In this document: positions 34,294-41,863 of the stretch, one piece after another
How the letters are laid out: each line of letters opens with the position of its first letter
Numbering within the stretch: position 1 is the stretch's first letter
Assembly: GCA_031844405.1 (NCBI GenBank)
Contig: JAUZVC010000004.1
Span: 155,239-219,238 of the forward strand
Origin: Knoellia sp031844405
GTDB lineage: Bacteria > Actinomycetota > Actinomycetes > Actinomycetales > Dermatophilaceae
Direction: 5' to 3'
Length of the DNA: 64,000 nucleotides
Position numbers and translations under genes: made by a program
The notes under the pieces: generated by a model
What the model was told of the DNA's origin: nothing
Databases searched by the model: none
What the model saw: only the letters and a program-made list of their open reading frames with translations

Positions 34294-34386
34294 GTTTCCC
34301 GCCGTCCCCGGAAAACGTGTCCCGAGCAAGGAAACAGTTCCCTTGCTTGGGGCCGGTTTCCCGCCGTCCCCGGAAAAGGGTCCCGG
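34294..34386 (-). repeat. Dispersed intergenic repeat, copies B and C
   Basis: Two direct copies of a GTTTCCCGCCGTCCCCGG block begin at 34294 and 34356. Between them a CAAGGAAAC/GTTCCCTTG palindrome can fold. The complement of copy B (34294-34335) matches 6272-6311. The element lies in the ftsK-rnj gap and is noncoding. It resembles a REP/BIME-like family. Confidence 0.65.
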
Positions 34387-34390
34387 CGAG

Positions 34391-34466
34391 GCGAGGCGGC
34401 TACGCCTCGATGACGACGGGCGGGCCCACGGAGCCAGCGAGGCGGCTACGCCTCGATGACGACGGG
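34391..34466. repeat. 30-bp direct repeat at the end of rnj, each with a hairpin
   Basis: Identical 30-bp copies lie at 34391-34420 and 34437-34466, a 46-bp period. The second copy is the last 21 bases of rnj plus its stop; the first is a noncoding duplicate just past the gene. Each contains GAGGCG-GCTA-CGCCTC, a 6-bp hairpin whose loop holds the TAG stop in the gene copy. The pair probably terminates rnj transcription. Confidence 0.8.
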
Positions 34467-36131
34467 GATGATCATCGGGCGGCGGCGGATCTTGCGACCC
34501 ACCCAGCCGCCGACGGCCCGCCGCATGACCTGCTCGAGCTGGTAGGTGTCGATGATTCCCTGGGAGGCGGCCTCGTCGAGCGCCCTCGTCAGCTGGGGCA
34601 TGACGTCGTCGAAGACGACGTCGTCCTCGACGAACCCGCGCGCCGTGATCTCGGGTCCGGCGACGATCTTGCCGGTCGAGGAGTCCAGGACGACGATGAC
34701 CGACACGAACCCTTCGTCGCGCAGGATCCGGCGGTCCTTGAGCAGGGTCTCGTCGGCCTCGCCCACGGACGAGCCGTCGACGTAGACGTAGCCGCACTCG
34801 ACCGCTCCGGCGACCTTGACCTTGCCGCCCACGAGGTCGACGACGACACCGTCCTCGACGACGACGACGCCCTTGGGGTGGACGCCGGTCGCGAGCGCGA
34901 GGTCGGCGTTGGCCCGCAGGTGCCGCCACTCGCCGTGCACGGGCATGACGTTGCGCGGCTTGACGATGTTGTAGCAGTAGAGGAGCTCGCCGGCGCTGGC
35001 GTGGCCGGAGACGTGCACCCGGGCGTTGCCCTTGTGGACGACGTCGGCACCGAGGCGCATGAGCCCGTTGATGACGCGGTAGACGGCGTTCTCGTTGCCG
35101 GGGATGAGCGAGGACGCGAGGAGGACGGTGTCGCCCTCCCCCACCTCGATCTGGTGGTCGCGGTTGGCCATGCGCGAGAGCGCGGCCATCGGCTCGCCCT
35201 GCGACCCCGTGCAGATGAGCGTCACCTTGTCGTCGGGCAGGTCACCGAGCTTCTTGAAGTCGACGAGGATGTTGTCGGGCACGTGGAGGTAGCCGAGCTC
35301 GGCGGCGATCCCCATGTTGCGGACCATCGACCGGCCGACCATGGCGACCTTCCGCCCCGACTTCTCGGCGGCGTTGAGCACCTGCTGGACACGGTGCACG
35401 TGCGAGGAGAAGCAGGCGACGATGATCCGGCGCTGCGCGTGCCGGAAGACCCGGTCGATCGCCGGCGCGATGTCCTTCTCGGGAGTCGTGAAGCCCGGGA
35501 CCTCGGCGTTGGTGGAGTCGGTGAGGAAGAGGTCGACCCCCTCCTCGCCGAGACGGGCGAAGGCGCGCAGGTCGGTGAGCCGGCCGTCGAGCGGCAGCTG
35601 GTCCATCTTGAAGTCGCCGGTGTGGAGCAGGGTGCCGCCGGAGGTCCGCACGAAGACCGCGAGCGCGTCCGGGATCGAGTGGTTGACGGCGACGAACTCG
35701 CAGTCGAAGACCCCGAGGTTCTCGCGGTCGCCCTCCTTGACGGAGAGCGTGTAGGGCTTGATGCGGTGCTCCTTGAGCTTGGCCTCGATGAGGGCCAGCG
35801 TCAGCTGCGAGCCGACGAGCGGGATGTCCGGCTTGAGGCGCAGGAGGAACGGGACGGCGCCGATGTGGTCCTCGTGCCCGTGGGTCAGGACGATCGCCTG
35901 GACGTCGTCGAGCCGGTCCTTGATGTAGCTGAAGTCCGGGAGGATGAGGTCGATGCCCGGGTGGTGGTCGTCCGGGAAGAGCACGCCGCAGTCGATGACG
36001 AGCAGCTGGCCCTGGTGTTCGATGACCGCCATGTTGCGGCCGACCTCGCCGAGCCCGCCGAGGGCGACGACGCGGACGCCGCCCTCCTTGAGCGGACCGG
36101 GCAGCGACAGCTCGGGATGCGGATGGCTCAC
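34446..36131 (-). CDS. rnj: Ribonuclease J
   Basis: A 561-residue metallo-beta-lactamase/beta-CASP ribonuclease with 5' exonuclease and endonuclease activity, a main mRNA-decay enzyme of actinobacteria. The zinc motif HGHEDH is at residues 84-89, followed by the beta-CASP motifs FLTDSTNAEVPGFT, ACFSSHVHRVQQV and HVSGHASAGEL. The GTG start overlaps the dapA stop by 4 nt (GTGA), so the two are translationally coupled. The last residues and stop codon are part of a duplicated hairpin (34391-34466). Confidence 0.97.
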   Translation of the reverse strand: MSHPHPELSLPGPLKEGGVRVVALGGLGEVGRNMAVIEHQGQLLVIDCGVLFPDDHHPGIDLILPDFSYIKDRLDDVQAIVLTHGHEDHIGAVPFLLRLKPDIPLVGSQLTLALIEAKLKEHRIKPYTLSVKEGDRENLGVFDCEFVAVNHSIPDALAVFVRTSGGTLLHTGDFKMDQLPLDGRLTDLRAFARLGEEGVDLFLTDSTNAEVPGFTTPEKDIAPAIDRVFRHAQRRIIVACFSSHVHRVQQVLNAAEKSGRKVAMVGRSMVRNMGIAAELGYLHVPDNILVDFKKLGDLPDDKVTLICTGSQGEPMAALSRMANRDHQIEVGEGDTVLLASSLIPGNENAVYRVINGLMRLGADVVHKGNARVHVSGHASAGELLYCYNIVKPRNVMPVHGEWRHLRANADLALATGVHPKGVVVVEDGVVVDLVGGKVKVAGAVECGYVYVDGSSVGEADETLLKDRRILRDEGFVSVIVVLDSSTGKIVAGPEITARGFVEDDVVFDDVMPQLTRALDEAASQGIIDTYQLEQVMRRAVGGWVGRKIRRRPMIIPVVIEA

Positions 36132-37015
36132 GCGAGACCCGACCCGGCCAGGCCCTTGCGGAGGATGTCGAGGTGCTCCGGTGGGGACTCCACGAGCGGC
36201 AGCCGCACGAAGGCCGACTCGATGACGCCGAGCTCGGCGAGAGCGGCCTTGGCCATGATGGCGCCCTGCGAGGTCGTCATGATCGCGTCGACCGCGGGGA
36301 TGAGGCGCTCGTGGATCTCGCGTGCAGTGGCCAGGTCCCCCTCGTCGACGGCGGCAATCATCGCGGCGTACTCCTTGCCGGCGACGTGGCCGACGACCGA
36401 GACGCAGCCGACCGCGCCCTGGGCGAGGTGGGCGAGGGTGAGGACGTCGTCGCCGCTGAACCACAGCAGGTCGGTCGCGGCCATGACGTGGGTCGAGGCC
36501 CACAGGTCGGCCTTCGCGTCCTTGACGGCGGCGATCCGGGGGTGGGCCGCGAGCTCGACCAGTGTGGCGGTGTCGAACGCGGTCCCCGTCCGCCCCGGGA
36601 TGTCGTAGAGCATGATCGGCAGCTCGGTGGAGTCCGCCACCGCACGGCAGTGCGCAAGGAGCCCGGCCTGGGTGGGCTTGTTGTAGTAGGGCGAGACGAG
36701 GAGCAGGGCGTCGGCGCCGGCCTCGGCGGCGCGCTCGGCCATGAGGATGGAGTGGGCGGTGTCGTTGGACCCGACACCGGCGGTGATCGCGGCGCGGTCG
36801 CCCGCGGCCTCCTTGGCCAGCCGCACGGCCGCGATGCTCTCGTCGTCGCTCAGGGTGGCCGACTCCCCCGTCGTGCCGTTGACGACGATGCCGTCGTGGC
36901 CGCTCGCCAGCAGGTGCTCGACGACCGCCCGCAGTCCCGCCTCGTCCAGTGATCCGTCGGGGTGCATGGGCGTGACCATGGCCGTGATGACCCGGCCGAA
37001 GGGGTTCGTCGTCAT
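36128..37015 (-). CDS. dapA: 4-hydroxy-tetrahydrodipicolinate synthase
   Basis: A 295-residue class I aldolase that condenses pyruvate with aspartate semialdehyde, the first committed step of the lysine/DAP branch. The Schiff-base lysine is Lys165 (AAVKDAK). GTTGES (47-52) and SPYYNKP (108-114), which carry the catalytic Thr and Tyr, are present. A TACCCT box ends 7 nt before the ATG, and GAGG is too near the start to be a normal Shine-Dalgarno sequence. dapA-rnj is one operon. With dapB (41860) and dapF (3421) most of the later DAP route is in this window. Confidence 0.97.
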   Translation of the reverse strand: MTTNPFGRVITAMVTPMHPDGSLDEAGLRAVVEHLLASGHDGIVVNGTTGESATLSDDESIAAVRLAKEAAGDRAAITAGVGSNDTAHSILMAERAAEAGADALLLVSPYYNKPTQAGLLAHCRAVADSTELPIMLYDIPGRTGTAFDTATLVELAAHPRIAAVKDAKADLWASTHVMAATDLLWFSGDDVLTLAHLAQGAVGCVSVVGHVAGKEYAAMIAAVDEGDLATAREIHERLIPAVDAIMTTSQGAIMAKAALAELGVIESAFVRLPLVESPPEHLDILRKGLAGSGLA

Positions 37016-37022
37016 GCCCCTC

Positions 37023-37028
37023 AGGGTA
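37023..37028 (-). promoter_or_regulatory. -10 box of a leaderless promoter (dapA-rnj)
   Basis: TACCCT on the minus strand, 7 nt, then the dapA ATG at 37015. Confidence 0.45.
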
Positions 37029-37075
37029 GTCGGTGCACGGGGCGGGGCCTCCCCGGTGCGGTCGGTGCCCGCGGC

Positions 37076-37081
37076 TACGCT
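37076..37081 (+). promoter_or_regulatory. -10 box of a leaderless promoter (thyA)
   Basis: TACGCT, 6 nt, then the ATG at 37088. Confidence 0.45.
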
Positions 37082-37087
37082 CTCGCC

Positions 37088-37879
37088 ATGCGCCAGTACC
37101 TCGACCTCCTCGACCGCATCCTCGACGAGGGGGTCGAGAAGTCCGACCGCACCGGCACCGGCACCCTCTCCGTCTTCGGCCACCAGATGCGCTTCGACCT
37201 CGCCGAGGGGTTCCCGGTCGTCACGACCAAGAAGCTCCACCTCAGGTCGATCATCGGCGAGCTGCTGTGGTTCCTTCGCGGTGACACCAACGTCCGCTGG
37301 CTCCAGGAGCGCGGCATCTCGATCTGGGACGAGTGGGCCGACGAGCAGGGCGACCTCGGCCCGGTCTACGGCCACCAGTGGCGATCGTGGCCGACCCCCG
37401 ACGGCCGTCAGGTCGACCAGGTCGCCAAGGTCGTCGAGTCGATCCGCACCAACCCCGACAGCCGCCGACACATCGTCAGCGCGTGGAACGTCGCCGACGT
37501 CGACGACATGGCGCTGCCCCCGTGCCACGCGCTCTTCCAGTTCTACGTGAGCAACGGCCGGCTCTCGTGCCAGCTCTACCAGCGCTCGGCGGACGTCTTC
37601 CTCGGCGTGCCCTTCAACATCGCGTCCTACGCCCTGCTCACGATGATGGTCGCCCAGCTCACCGACCTCGAGCCCGGCGAGTTCGTCCACACGCTCGGCG
37701 ACGCCCATCTCTACTCCAACCACCTCGAGCAGGCCCGGCTCCAGCTCACCCGCGAGCCGCGCCCGCTGCCGACGATGCACATCACGCCCAGGGCCGCGAT
37801 CGACGACTACGACCTCGGTGACTTCGAGCTCGTCGGCTACGACCCCCACCCTGCGATCAAGGCACCCATCGCCGTCTGA
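37088..37879 (+). CDS. thyA: Thymidylate synthase
   Basis: A 263-residue ThyA, which methylates dUMP with methylene-tetrahydrofolate and yields dihydrofolate. The catalytic Cys146 lies in MALPPCHALFQFYV, the same position as in E. coli, with the dUMP-binding SADVFLGVPFNIASYALL block and the closing ..YDPHPAIKAPIAV, a near-perfect ThyA C-terminus. The ATG at 37088 matches the E. coli start and length. folA, which recycles the dihydrofolate product, is 130 bp downstream on the same strand but has its own promoter box. Confidence 0.98.
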   Translation: MRQYLDLLDRILDEGVEKSDRTGTGTLSVFGHQMRFDLAEGFPVVTTKKLHLRSIIGELLWFLRGDTNVRWLQERGISIWDEWADEQGDLGPVYGHQWRSWPTPDGRQVDQVAKVVESIRTNPDSRRHIVSAWNVADVDDMALPPCHALFQFYVSNGRLSCQLYQRSADVFLGVPFNIASYALLTMMVAQLTDLEPGEFVHTLGDAHLYSNHLEQARLQLTREPRPLPTMHITPRAAIDDYDLGDFELVGYDPHPAIKAPIAV

Positions 37880-37890
37880 CCTCCCCGCCC

Positions 37891-37971
37891 GTATGCCGGC
37901 CCCCACAGAGCGTGGTGCCCGCGCCCGCCTCGTGGGGCGCGGCGACCTCGCGGGGTGCGCGGCCGGCATAC
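37891..37971. repeat. Inverted GTATGCCGGCC pair between thyA and folA
   Basis: GTATGCCGGCC (37891-37901) and its exact complement (37961-37971) face each other across 59 nt, which itself contains a GCGCCC/GGGCGC hairpin. The pair starts 12 nt past the thyA stop and could terminate its transcript. The arms are extended copies of the dispersed octamer. Confidence 0.6.
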
Positions 37972-37996
37972 CGTGACGTCGTGGGCGCCACGGTCC

Positions 37997-38002
37997 TAGG
38001 GT
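37997..38002 (+). promoter_or_regulatory. -10 box of a leaderless promoter (folA)
   Basis: TAGGGT, 7 nt, then the ATG at 38010. Confidence 0.45.
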
Positions 38003-38009
38003 GAGGCGC

Positions 38010-38477
38010 ATGACCCAGGTGACGCTCATCGCGGCGGTCGGGCGCAACGGCGTCATCGGCGCCGACAACGACATGCCGTGGCACCTGCCCGAGGACTTCG
38101 CGTTCTTCAAGCGGACGACGATGGGCCACGCGATGGTCATGGGTCGCAAGACCTTCGACTCGATCGGGCGGGTGCTGCCGGGGCGCCGCACGATCGTCAT
38201 CACCCGCCAGGCCGACTGGCACCACCCCGACGTCGAGACCGTGCACTCGCTCGACGACGCCCTCGGGCTCGCGGGCCCGGTCGGCGAGGTCTTCGTCGCC
38301 GGCGGCGGCGAGGTCTATGCGCAGGCGATGCCGTTCGCCCAGCGGCTGCTCATCACCGAGGTCGACCAGGAGCCGGAGGGCGACGTCCGCTTCCCCGAGA
38401 TCGACCCGCAGGTCTGGCACGAGACCGAGCGCGAGCAGCGCGACGGCTTCGCGTGGGTCACCTACGAGCGCCGCTGA
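38010..38477 (+). CDS. folA: Dihydrofolate reductase
   Basis: A 155-residue DHFR that reduces dihydrofolate with NADPH. Conserved features are AVGRNGVIGADNDMPWHLPEDFAFFKRTTMGH (with the active-site Asp/Glu region), VMGRKTFDSIGRVLPGR (NADPH) and VAGGGEVYAQAMP. The length is standard. A GTG at 38001 is also in frame, but the TAGGGT box overlaps it, so the ATG at 38010 is favoured. It supplies tetrahydrofolate after ThyA. A 62-bp tandem repeat begins right after the stop codon. Confidence 0.96.
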   Translation: MTQVTLIAAVGRNGVIGADNDMPWHLPEDFAFFKRTTMGHAMVMGRKTFDSIGRVLPGRRTIVITRQADWHHPDVETVHSLDDALGLAGPVGEVFVAGGGEVYAQAMPFAQRLLITEVDQEPEGDVRFPEIDPQVWHETEREQRDGFAWVTYERR

Positions 38478-38481
38478 CCTT

Positions 38482-38655
38482 CCTGCTGCGTCCGCCCCAC
38501 TGGCGGGTATGCCGGCATGGTGCCGGACGTCGCGGCTCACCTCGGCGTTGCGTCCGCAGATGTGGTCGGTATGCCGGCACCTTGCCGGACGTTGCGGCTC
38601 ACCTCGGCGTTGCGTCCGCAGATGTGGTGGGTATCCCGGCACAGTGCCGGACGTC
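38482..38655 (+). repeat. 62-bp noncoding tandem repeat after folA
   Basis: Units start at 38506, 38568 and 38630 (period exactly 62 bp); a truncated unit precedes them and the third is cut at 38655. Units one and two differ at only a handful of positions. Each opens with GGTATGCCGGCA (GGTATCCCGGCA in the third) and soon repeats TGCCGGAC, giving a small TGCCGGCA palindrome. The block fills the gap between folA and the convergent flavin reductase. No conserved coding frame stands out. Confidence 0.85.
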
Positions 38656-39463
38656 AGTGCGTGCGTGGGTCGACCGGCCCGGTCGAGGTGAACCGCTCGC
38701 GGTGGATGTGCTCGGCGCCGACACCCTCTCCCCGGAGCCACGCCTCGACGTCGGCGATGAGTCCCTCGGGGCCGCACAGCCACCAGTCGTCGACCCCCTC
38801 GAGCCCCCCGACGTCACGGAGCACGTCGCGGATGACGAGCGGGTCGATCCGGCCGTGACGGACGCCGGGCACGCGCTCCCGGCTGAGGACGTGCTCGACG
38901 CGCAGCCGCCCGCCGGACGCCTCGGCCAGCTCCTCGAGCTCGTGGCCGAGGACCGTCGACTCCCGCGTCCGGTTGGCGACGACGAGGTCGACGGTCGAGC
39001 CGGGGTCCTGCTCGAGCGCGGCGGCGGCGATCGCGAGGACGGGCGTGATGCCCGACCCGCCGACGACGCCGACGTGGTGGCGCGGACCGGCGACGTCGTC
39101 GAGGACGAACTCGCCGAGAGGCGGCAGGACGCCCATGACCTCGCCGACCCCGACCTCGTTCGCGAGCCACGGCGACATGCGCCCGCCCTGCACGGCCGCG
39201 GCCGCGACCCGGATGACGCCCTCACGCCGGGCGCGGCTCGGCGGCACCCAGATCGAGTAGGACTGGCGCACGTCCTCGTCGCCCACGAGCGCCCGCAGGG
39301 TGACGTACTGCCCGGCCCGGTAGTCGAGGAACCCGGGCATCTCGCTCACGTCGAAGCCGATCGACACGGCGTGCTCCGCGACGGGTTCGACCTCCGCCAC
39401 GGCGAGCGGGCGGAAGACGGGGTGCGGCTTGGCGGGACGACGGAGCAGGGACACGCCCTCCAT
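38654..39463 (-). CDS. FAD/NAD(P)-binding oxidoreductase, ferredoxin-NADP reductase type
   Basis: A 269-residue FNR-like reductase. The FAD part contains YRAGQYVTLRALVGDEDVRQSYSIWVPP (RxYS-type FAD motif) and the NAD part has VGVVGGSGITPVLAIAAAAL and the closing WWLCGPEGLI. It resembles the reductase half of PaaE/phenol hydroxylase-type proteins but has no C-terminal 2Fe-2S ferredoxin domain: the protein ends at the junction with the 62-bp repeat. Such short forms exist naturally, so truncation is possible but not shown. The ATG at 39463 is a likely start; an in-frame GTG lies at 39469. The electron acceptor is unknown. Confidence 0.85.
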   Translation of the reverse strand: MEGVSLLRRPAKPHPVFRPLAVAEVEPVAEHAVSIGFDVSEMPGFLDYRAGQYVTLRALVGDEDVRQSYSIWVPPSRARREGVIRVAAAAVQGGRMSPWLANEVGVGEVMGVLPPLGEFVLDDVAGPRHHVGVVGGSGITPVLAIAAAALEQDPGSTVDLVVANRTRESTVLGHELEELAEASGGRLRVEHVLSRERVPGVRHGRIDPLVIRDVLRDVGGLEGVDDWWLCGPEGLIADVEAWLRGEGVGAEHIHRERFTSTGPVDPRTH

Positions 39464-39483
39464 CCTCACAAATCGCCCACGGT

Positions 39484-39489
39484 TAGGCT
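39484..39489 (+). promoter_or_regulatory. -10 box of a leaderless promoter (enoyl-CoA hydratase operon)
   Basis: TAGGCT, 7 nt, then the GTG at 39497. Confidence 0.45.
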
Positions 39490-39496
39490 CGACCGC

Positions 39497-40225
39497 GTGG
39501 CGATCACCTCATCCACCTCTGACCGGGTCACCCTCCTCACGATCGACCGACCGGAGCGACGCAACGCCCTGGGCCACGAGGCCCTCGACGAGCTCGACGC
39601 CGCCCTCGAGGCCGCGCTCGTGGACTCACGGGCGCTCGTCGTCACCGGCGCGGGCGGTCACTTCTGCGCCGGGGCCGACCTCACCGAGCTCGAGGACGTG
39701 GCCTTCACCGACCGGCTGGCCGAGGTCCTCACCCGGCTCTCGCAGGCGCCGATCACGACCGTCGCCGCGATCTCGGGCTCGTGCATGGGTCTCGGCATGC
39801 AGCTCGCCGTGGCCTGCGACCTGCGGGTCGTCGCCGACGACGCCGCCTTCGCCCTTCCGGTCGCGCGGCTCGGACTCATGGTCAGCCACTGGACGCTGGA
39901 GCGGACGACGCGCTTCTGGGGCGAGGGTGCGGCACGGCACATGGTGCTCACCGGTGCCGTCCTCACCGCCGACGACGCGTGGCGCCTCGGCTTCACCCAG
40001 GTGCGCGGCGACCTCGACGAGGCCCTCGACCTGGCCCGCCGCGCGACCGACCTCGCGCCGCTGACGCAGGCCGGGTCCAAGCTCGGCTTCGACGCCCACG
40101 GCGGTGACTCCGCCGGCGTCGCCCGCTACGAGGCCGCCTTCGCCACCGCCTGGTCGAGCGACGACCTCACCGAGGGACGCTCGGCGTTCCGCGAGCGCCG
40201 CGCGCCGGAGTTCCAGGGCTCATGA
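39497..40225 (+). CDS. Enoyl-CoA hydratase/isomerase family protein
   Basis: A 242-residue crotonase-fold protein. DRPERRNALGHEALDELDAAL and the oxyanion-hole motif GAGGHFCAGADL are clear, and GSCMGLGMQLAVACDLRVVADDAAFALPVARLG matches the active-site region. The first catalytic Glu of true hydratases is replaced (SGSCMGLGMQ), so the reaction may be an isomerase, hydrolase or another crotonase activity rather than simple hydration. The GTG start is fixed by a TAGGCT box 7 nt upstream. It overlaps the following GNAT gene (ATGA), and the next two genes also overlap, forming a four-gene coupled operon. Confidence 0.85.
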   Translation: MAITSSTSDRVTLLTIDRPERRNALGHEALDELDAALEAALVDSRALVVTGAGGHFCAGADLTELEDVAFTDRLAEVLTRLSQAPITTVAAISGSCMGLGMQLAVACDLRVVADDAAFALPVARLGLMVSHWTLERTTRFWGEGAARHMVLTGAVLTADDAWRLGFTQVRGDLDEALDLARRATDLAPLTQAGSKLGFDAHGGDSAGVARYEAAFATAWSSDDLTEGRSAFRERRAPEFQGS

Positions 40226-40800
40226 GCCACGACCACTCCCACGAGCCCGGGCCGGTCGCCGACGCGAGCGTGCGCGTCGCGAAGCCGACCGATGCACCCG
40301 CCGTCGGTGTCGTCCAGGCCGCCGTCTGGACCCAGGCGTATGCCGGCCGCGTCCCCGACGAGGTCGTCGCCCTCTTCGAGCCGCCCGCCTTCGCGAAGGC
40401 GTGGCGCCAGTCCCTCGAGAACCCGCCGGAGGGCGTGCACCGGCTGCTCGTCGCGCGGGCCGGTGAGCAGGTCGTCGGGTTCGCTGCGGTCGGCCCCAGC
40501 CAGGACGCCGATGCCGGACCGGCACGCGGCGAGGTGACGGCGATCGGCGTCCACCCGGGCGCCCGCCGGCTCGGCCACGGCTCGCGCCTGCTCAACGCGT
40601 GCGTCGACACCCTGCGCGGCGCGGGCGCCGACGACGTGGCGATCTGGGTGCTCGCCGACGACGAGGCCACCCGGGCGTTCCTCACCGCCTCCGGCCTCGG
40701 TCCCGACGGCGCCTACCGCGACCGGGTCGTCGCACCCGACGGCGCCACCCTGCGGGAGGTGCGCCTCGTCGCCTCGCTCGCGACGGACGAGCCCGGGTGA
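40222..40800 (+). CDS. GNAT family N-acetyltransferase
   Basis: A 192-residue GNAT enzyme. The acetyl-CoA site is EVTAIGVHPGARRLGHGSRLLNACVDTL, followed by WVLADDEATRAFLTASGLGPDG (the C-terminal half of the fold). A His-rich start (MSHDHSHEPG) precedes the domain. The substrate is unknown. The gene overlaps both neighbours by 4 nt (ATGA and GTGA), so it is made together with the crotonase-fold protein and AzlCD. Confidence 0.85.
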   Translation: MSHDHSHEPGPVADASVRVAKPTDAPAVGVVQAAVWTQAYAGRVPDEVVALFEPPAFAKAWRQSLENPPEGVHRLLVARAGEQVVGFAAVGPSQDADAGPARGEVTAIGVHPGARRLGHGSRLLNACVDTLRGAGADDVAIWVLADDEATRAFLTASGLGPDGAYRDRVVAPDGATLREVRLVASLATDEPG

Positions 40801-41552
40801 GCGCAGCGGCGCCCGCGTCGCACGACGACGGCGGGCACCCGGCATACGCGGCACTGACGGCGGGTGACCGCAAAGCGGTGCTGCGGCAGTCGCTCTCGGT
40901 CGGCATCGCGACCGGCGCCTACGGCATCAGCTTCGGAGCGCTGGGGGTCGCCTCCGGACTCACGACCCTCCAGACGGTCGCTCTGTCGCTGCTTCTCTTC
41001 AGCGGGGGCTCGCAGTTCGCCCTCGTCGGTATCCTCGGTGCCGGTGGCGCCGGGTCCGCGGCGGTGGCCACGTCGACCCTCCTCGGCGTCCGCAACGGGC
41101 TCTATGCCCTGCAGACCTCGCGGATCCTCGACCTCGGCGGTCTGCGGCGGCTCGCGGCCGCGCAGATCACCATCGACGAGTCGACGGCCGTCGCCGTCGG
41201 CCAGGAGAAGCGGCGGGCCGGCCGGCTCGGGTTCTGGGTCACCGGCATCACGGTCTTCGTCTTCTGGAACCTCATGACGCTCGCCGGGGCGGTGGTCGGC
41301 AACGCCCTCGGCGACCCGCAGCGCTGGGGGCTCGACGCAGCGGCCGCCGCGGCGTTCACCGCCCTGCTCTGGCCGCGCCTGCACAACCGCGACGCCGCGG
41401 CGACGATGGTGCTCGCCGTCGCGATCGCCCTGCTCGCGTCCCCGGTGCTGCCGGTCGGGGTGCCGGTCATCCTCACCGTGCTCGCGGCGGTCGTCGTCGG
41501 CCTCGCCGCCCACGGCCGGCACGAGCGGGTCGACCCGGAGGTCGAGTCGTGA
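40797..41552 (+). CDS. azlC: AzlC-type branched-chain amino acid export subunit
   Basis: A 251-residue membrane protein with about six hydrophobic segments and the AzlC signature (LSVGIATGAYGISFGALGVASGLTTLQTVALSLLLFSGGSQFALVG). It is the large subunit of the AzlCD exporter for branched-chain amino acids and toxic analogues. The GTG start overlaps the upstream stop (GTGA). AzlD follows with a 4-nt overlap, so the two are made in balance. Confidence 0.93.
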   Translation: MSAAAPASHDDGGHPAYAALTAGDRKAVLRQSLSVGIATGAYGISFGALGVASGLTTLQTVALSLLLFSGGSQFALVGILGAGGAGSAAVATSTLLGVRNGLYALQTSRILDLGGLRRLAAAQITIDESTAVAVGQEKRRAGRLGFWVTGITVFVFWNLMTLAGAVVGNALGDPQRWGLDAAAAAAFTALLWPRLHNRDAAATMVLAVAIALLASPVLPVGVPVILTVLAAVVVGLAAHGRHERVDPEVES

Positions 41553-41863
41553 GCGCCTGGACCGTCGTGCTGCTCGCGTCCGGGCTGTCGTTCGCGACGA
41601 AGCTCGCCGGTTACCTCGCGCCCGAGTCGTGGGTCGACGGCCCCCGGCGCAGCCGCGTGCTCACGCTCCTTCCCGTGGCGCTGCTCGCCGGGCTCGTCGC
41701 GATCCAGACCTTCGGTGGCGACGGTGGCTCGCTGCACGTCGACGCCCGGCTGGCCGCAGTGGTCGCGGCCGTCGTGCTCCTCCTGCTGCGCGCGAACTTC
41801 CTCGTCGTCGTCGTCGGCGCGGCCGCCGTGGCCGCGGGGCTGCGCGCGCTCGGCTGGGGCTAG
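41549..41863 (+). CDS. azlD: AzlD-type branched-chain amino acid export subunit
   Basis: A 104-residue small partner of AzlC with three to four membrane helices (VVLLASGLSFATKLAGYLAPE, RVLTLLPVALLAGLVAIQTF and others). It begins with GTG inside the AzlC stop and ends 4 nt overlapped with the convergent dapB. The size and helix pattern are typical. Confidence 0.92.
   Translation: MSAWTVVLLASGLSFATKLAGYLAPESWVDGPRRSRVLTLLPVALLAGLVAIQTFGGDGGSLHVDARLAAVVAAVVLLLLRANFLVVVVGAAAVAAGLRALGWG

Noticed and set aside
38482..38655. A CRISPR array
   Set aside because: The units abut with no variable spacers, there are fewer than three full copies and no cas genes are near.
38654..39463. The flavin reductase as a pseudogene lacking its 2Fe-2S domain
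   Set aside because: Both nucleotide-binding parts are intact and complete two-domain reductases of this size exist. The abrupt end at the tandem repeat is suggestive only.
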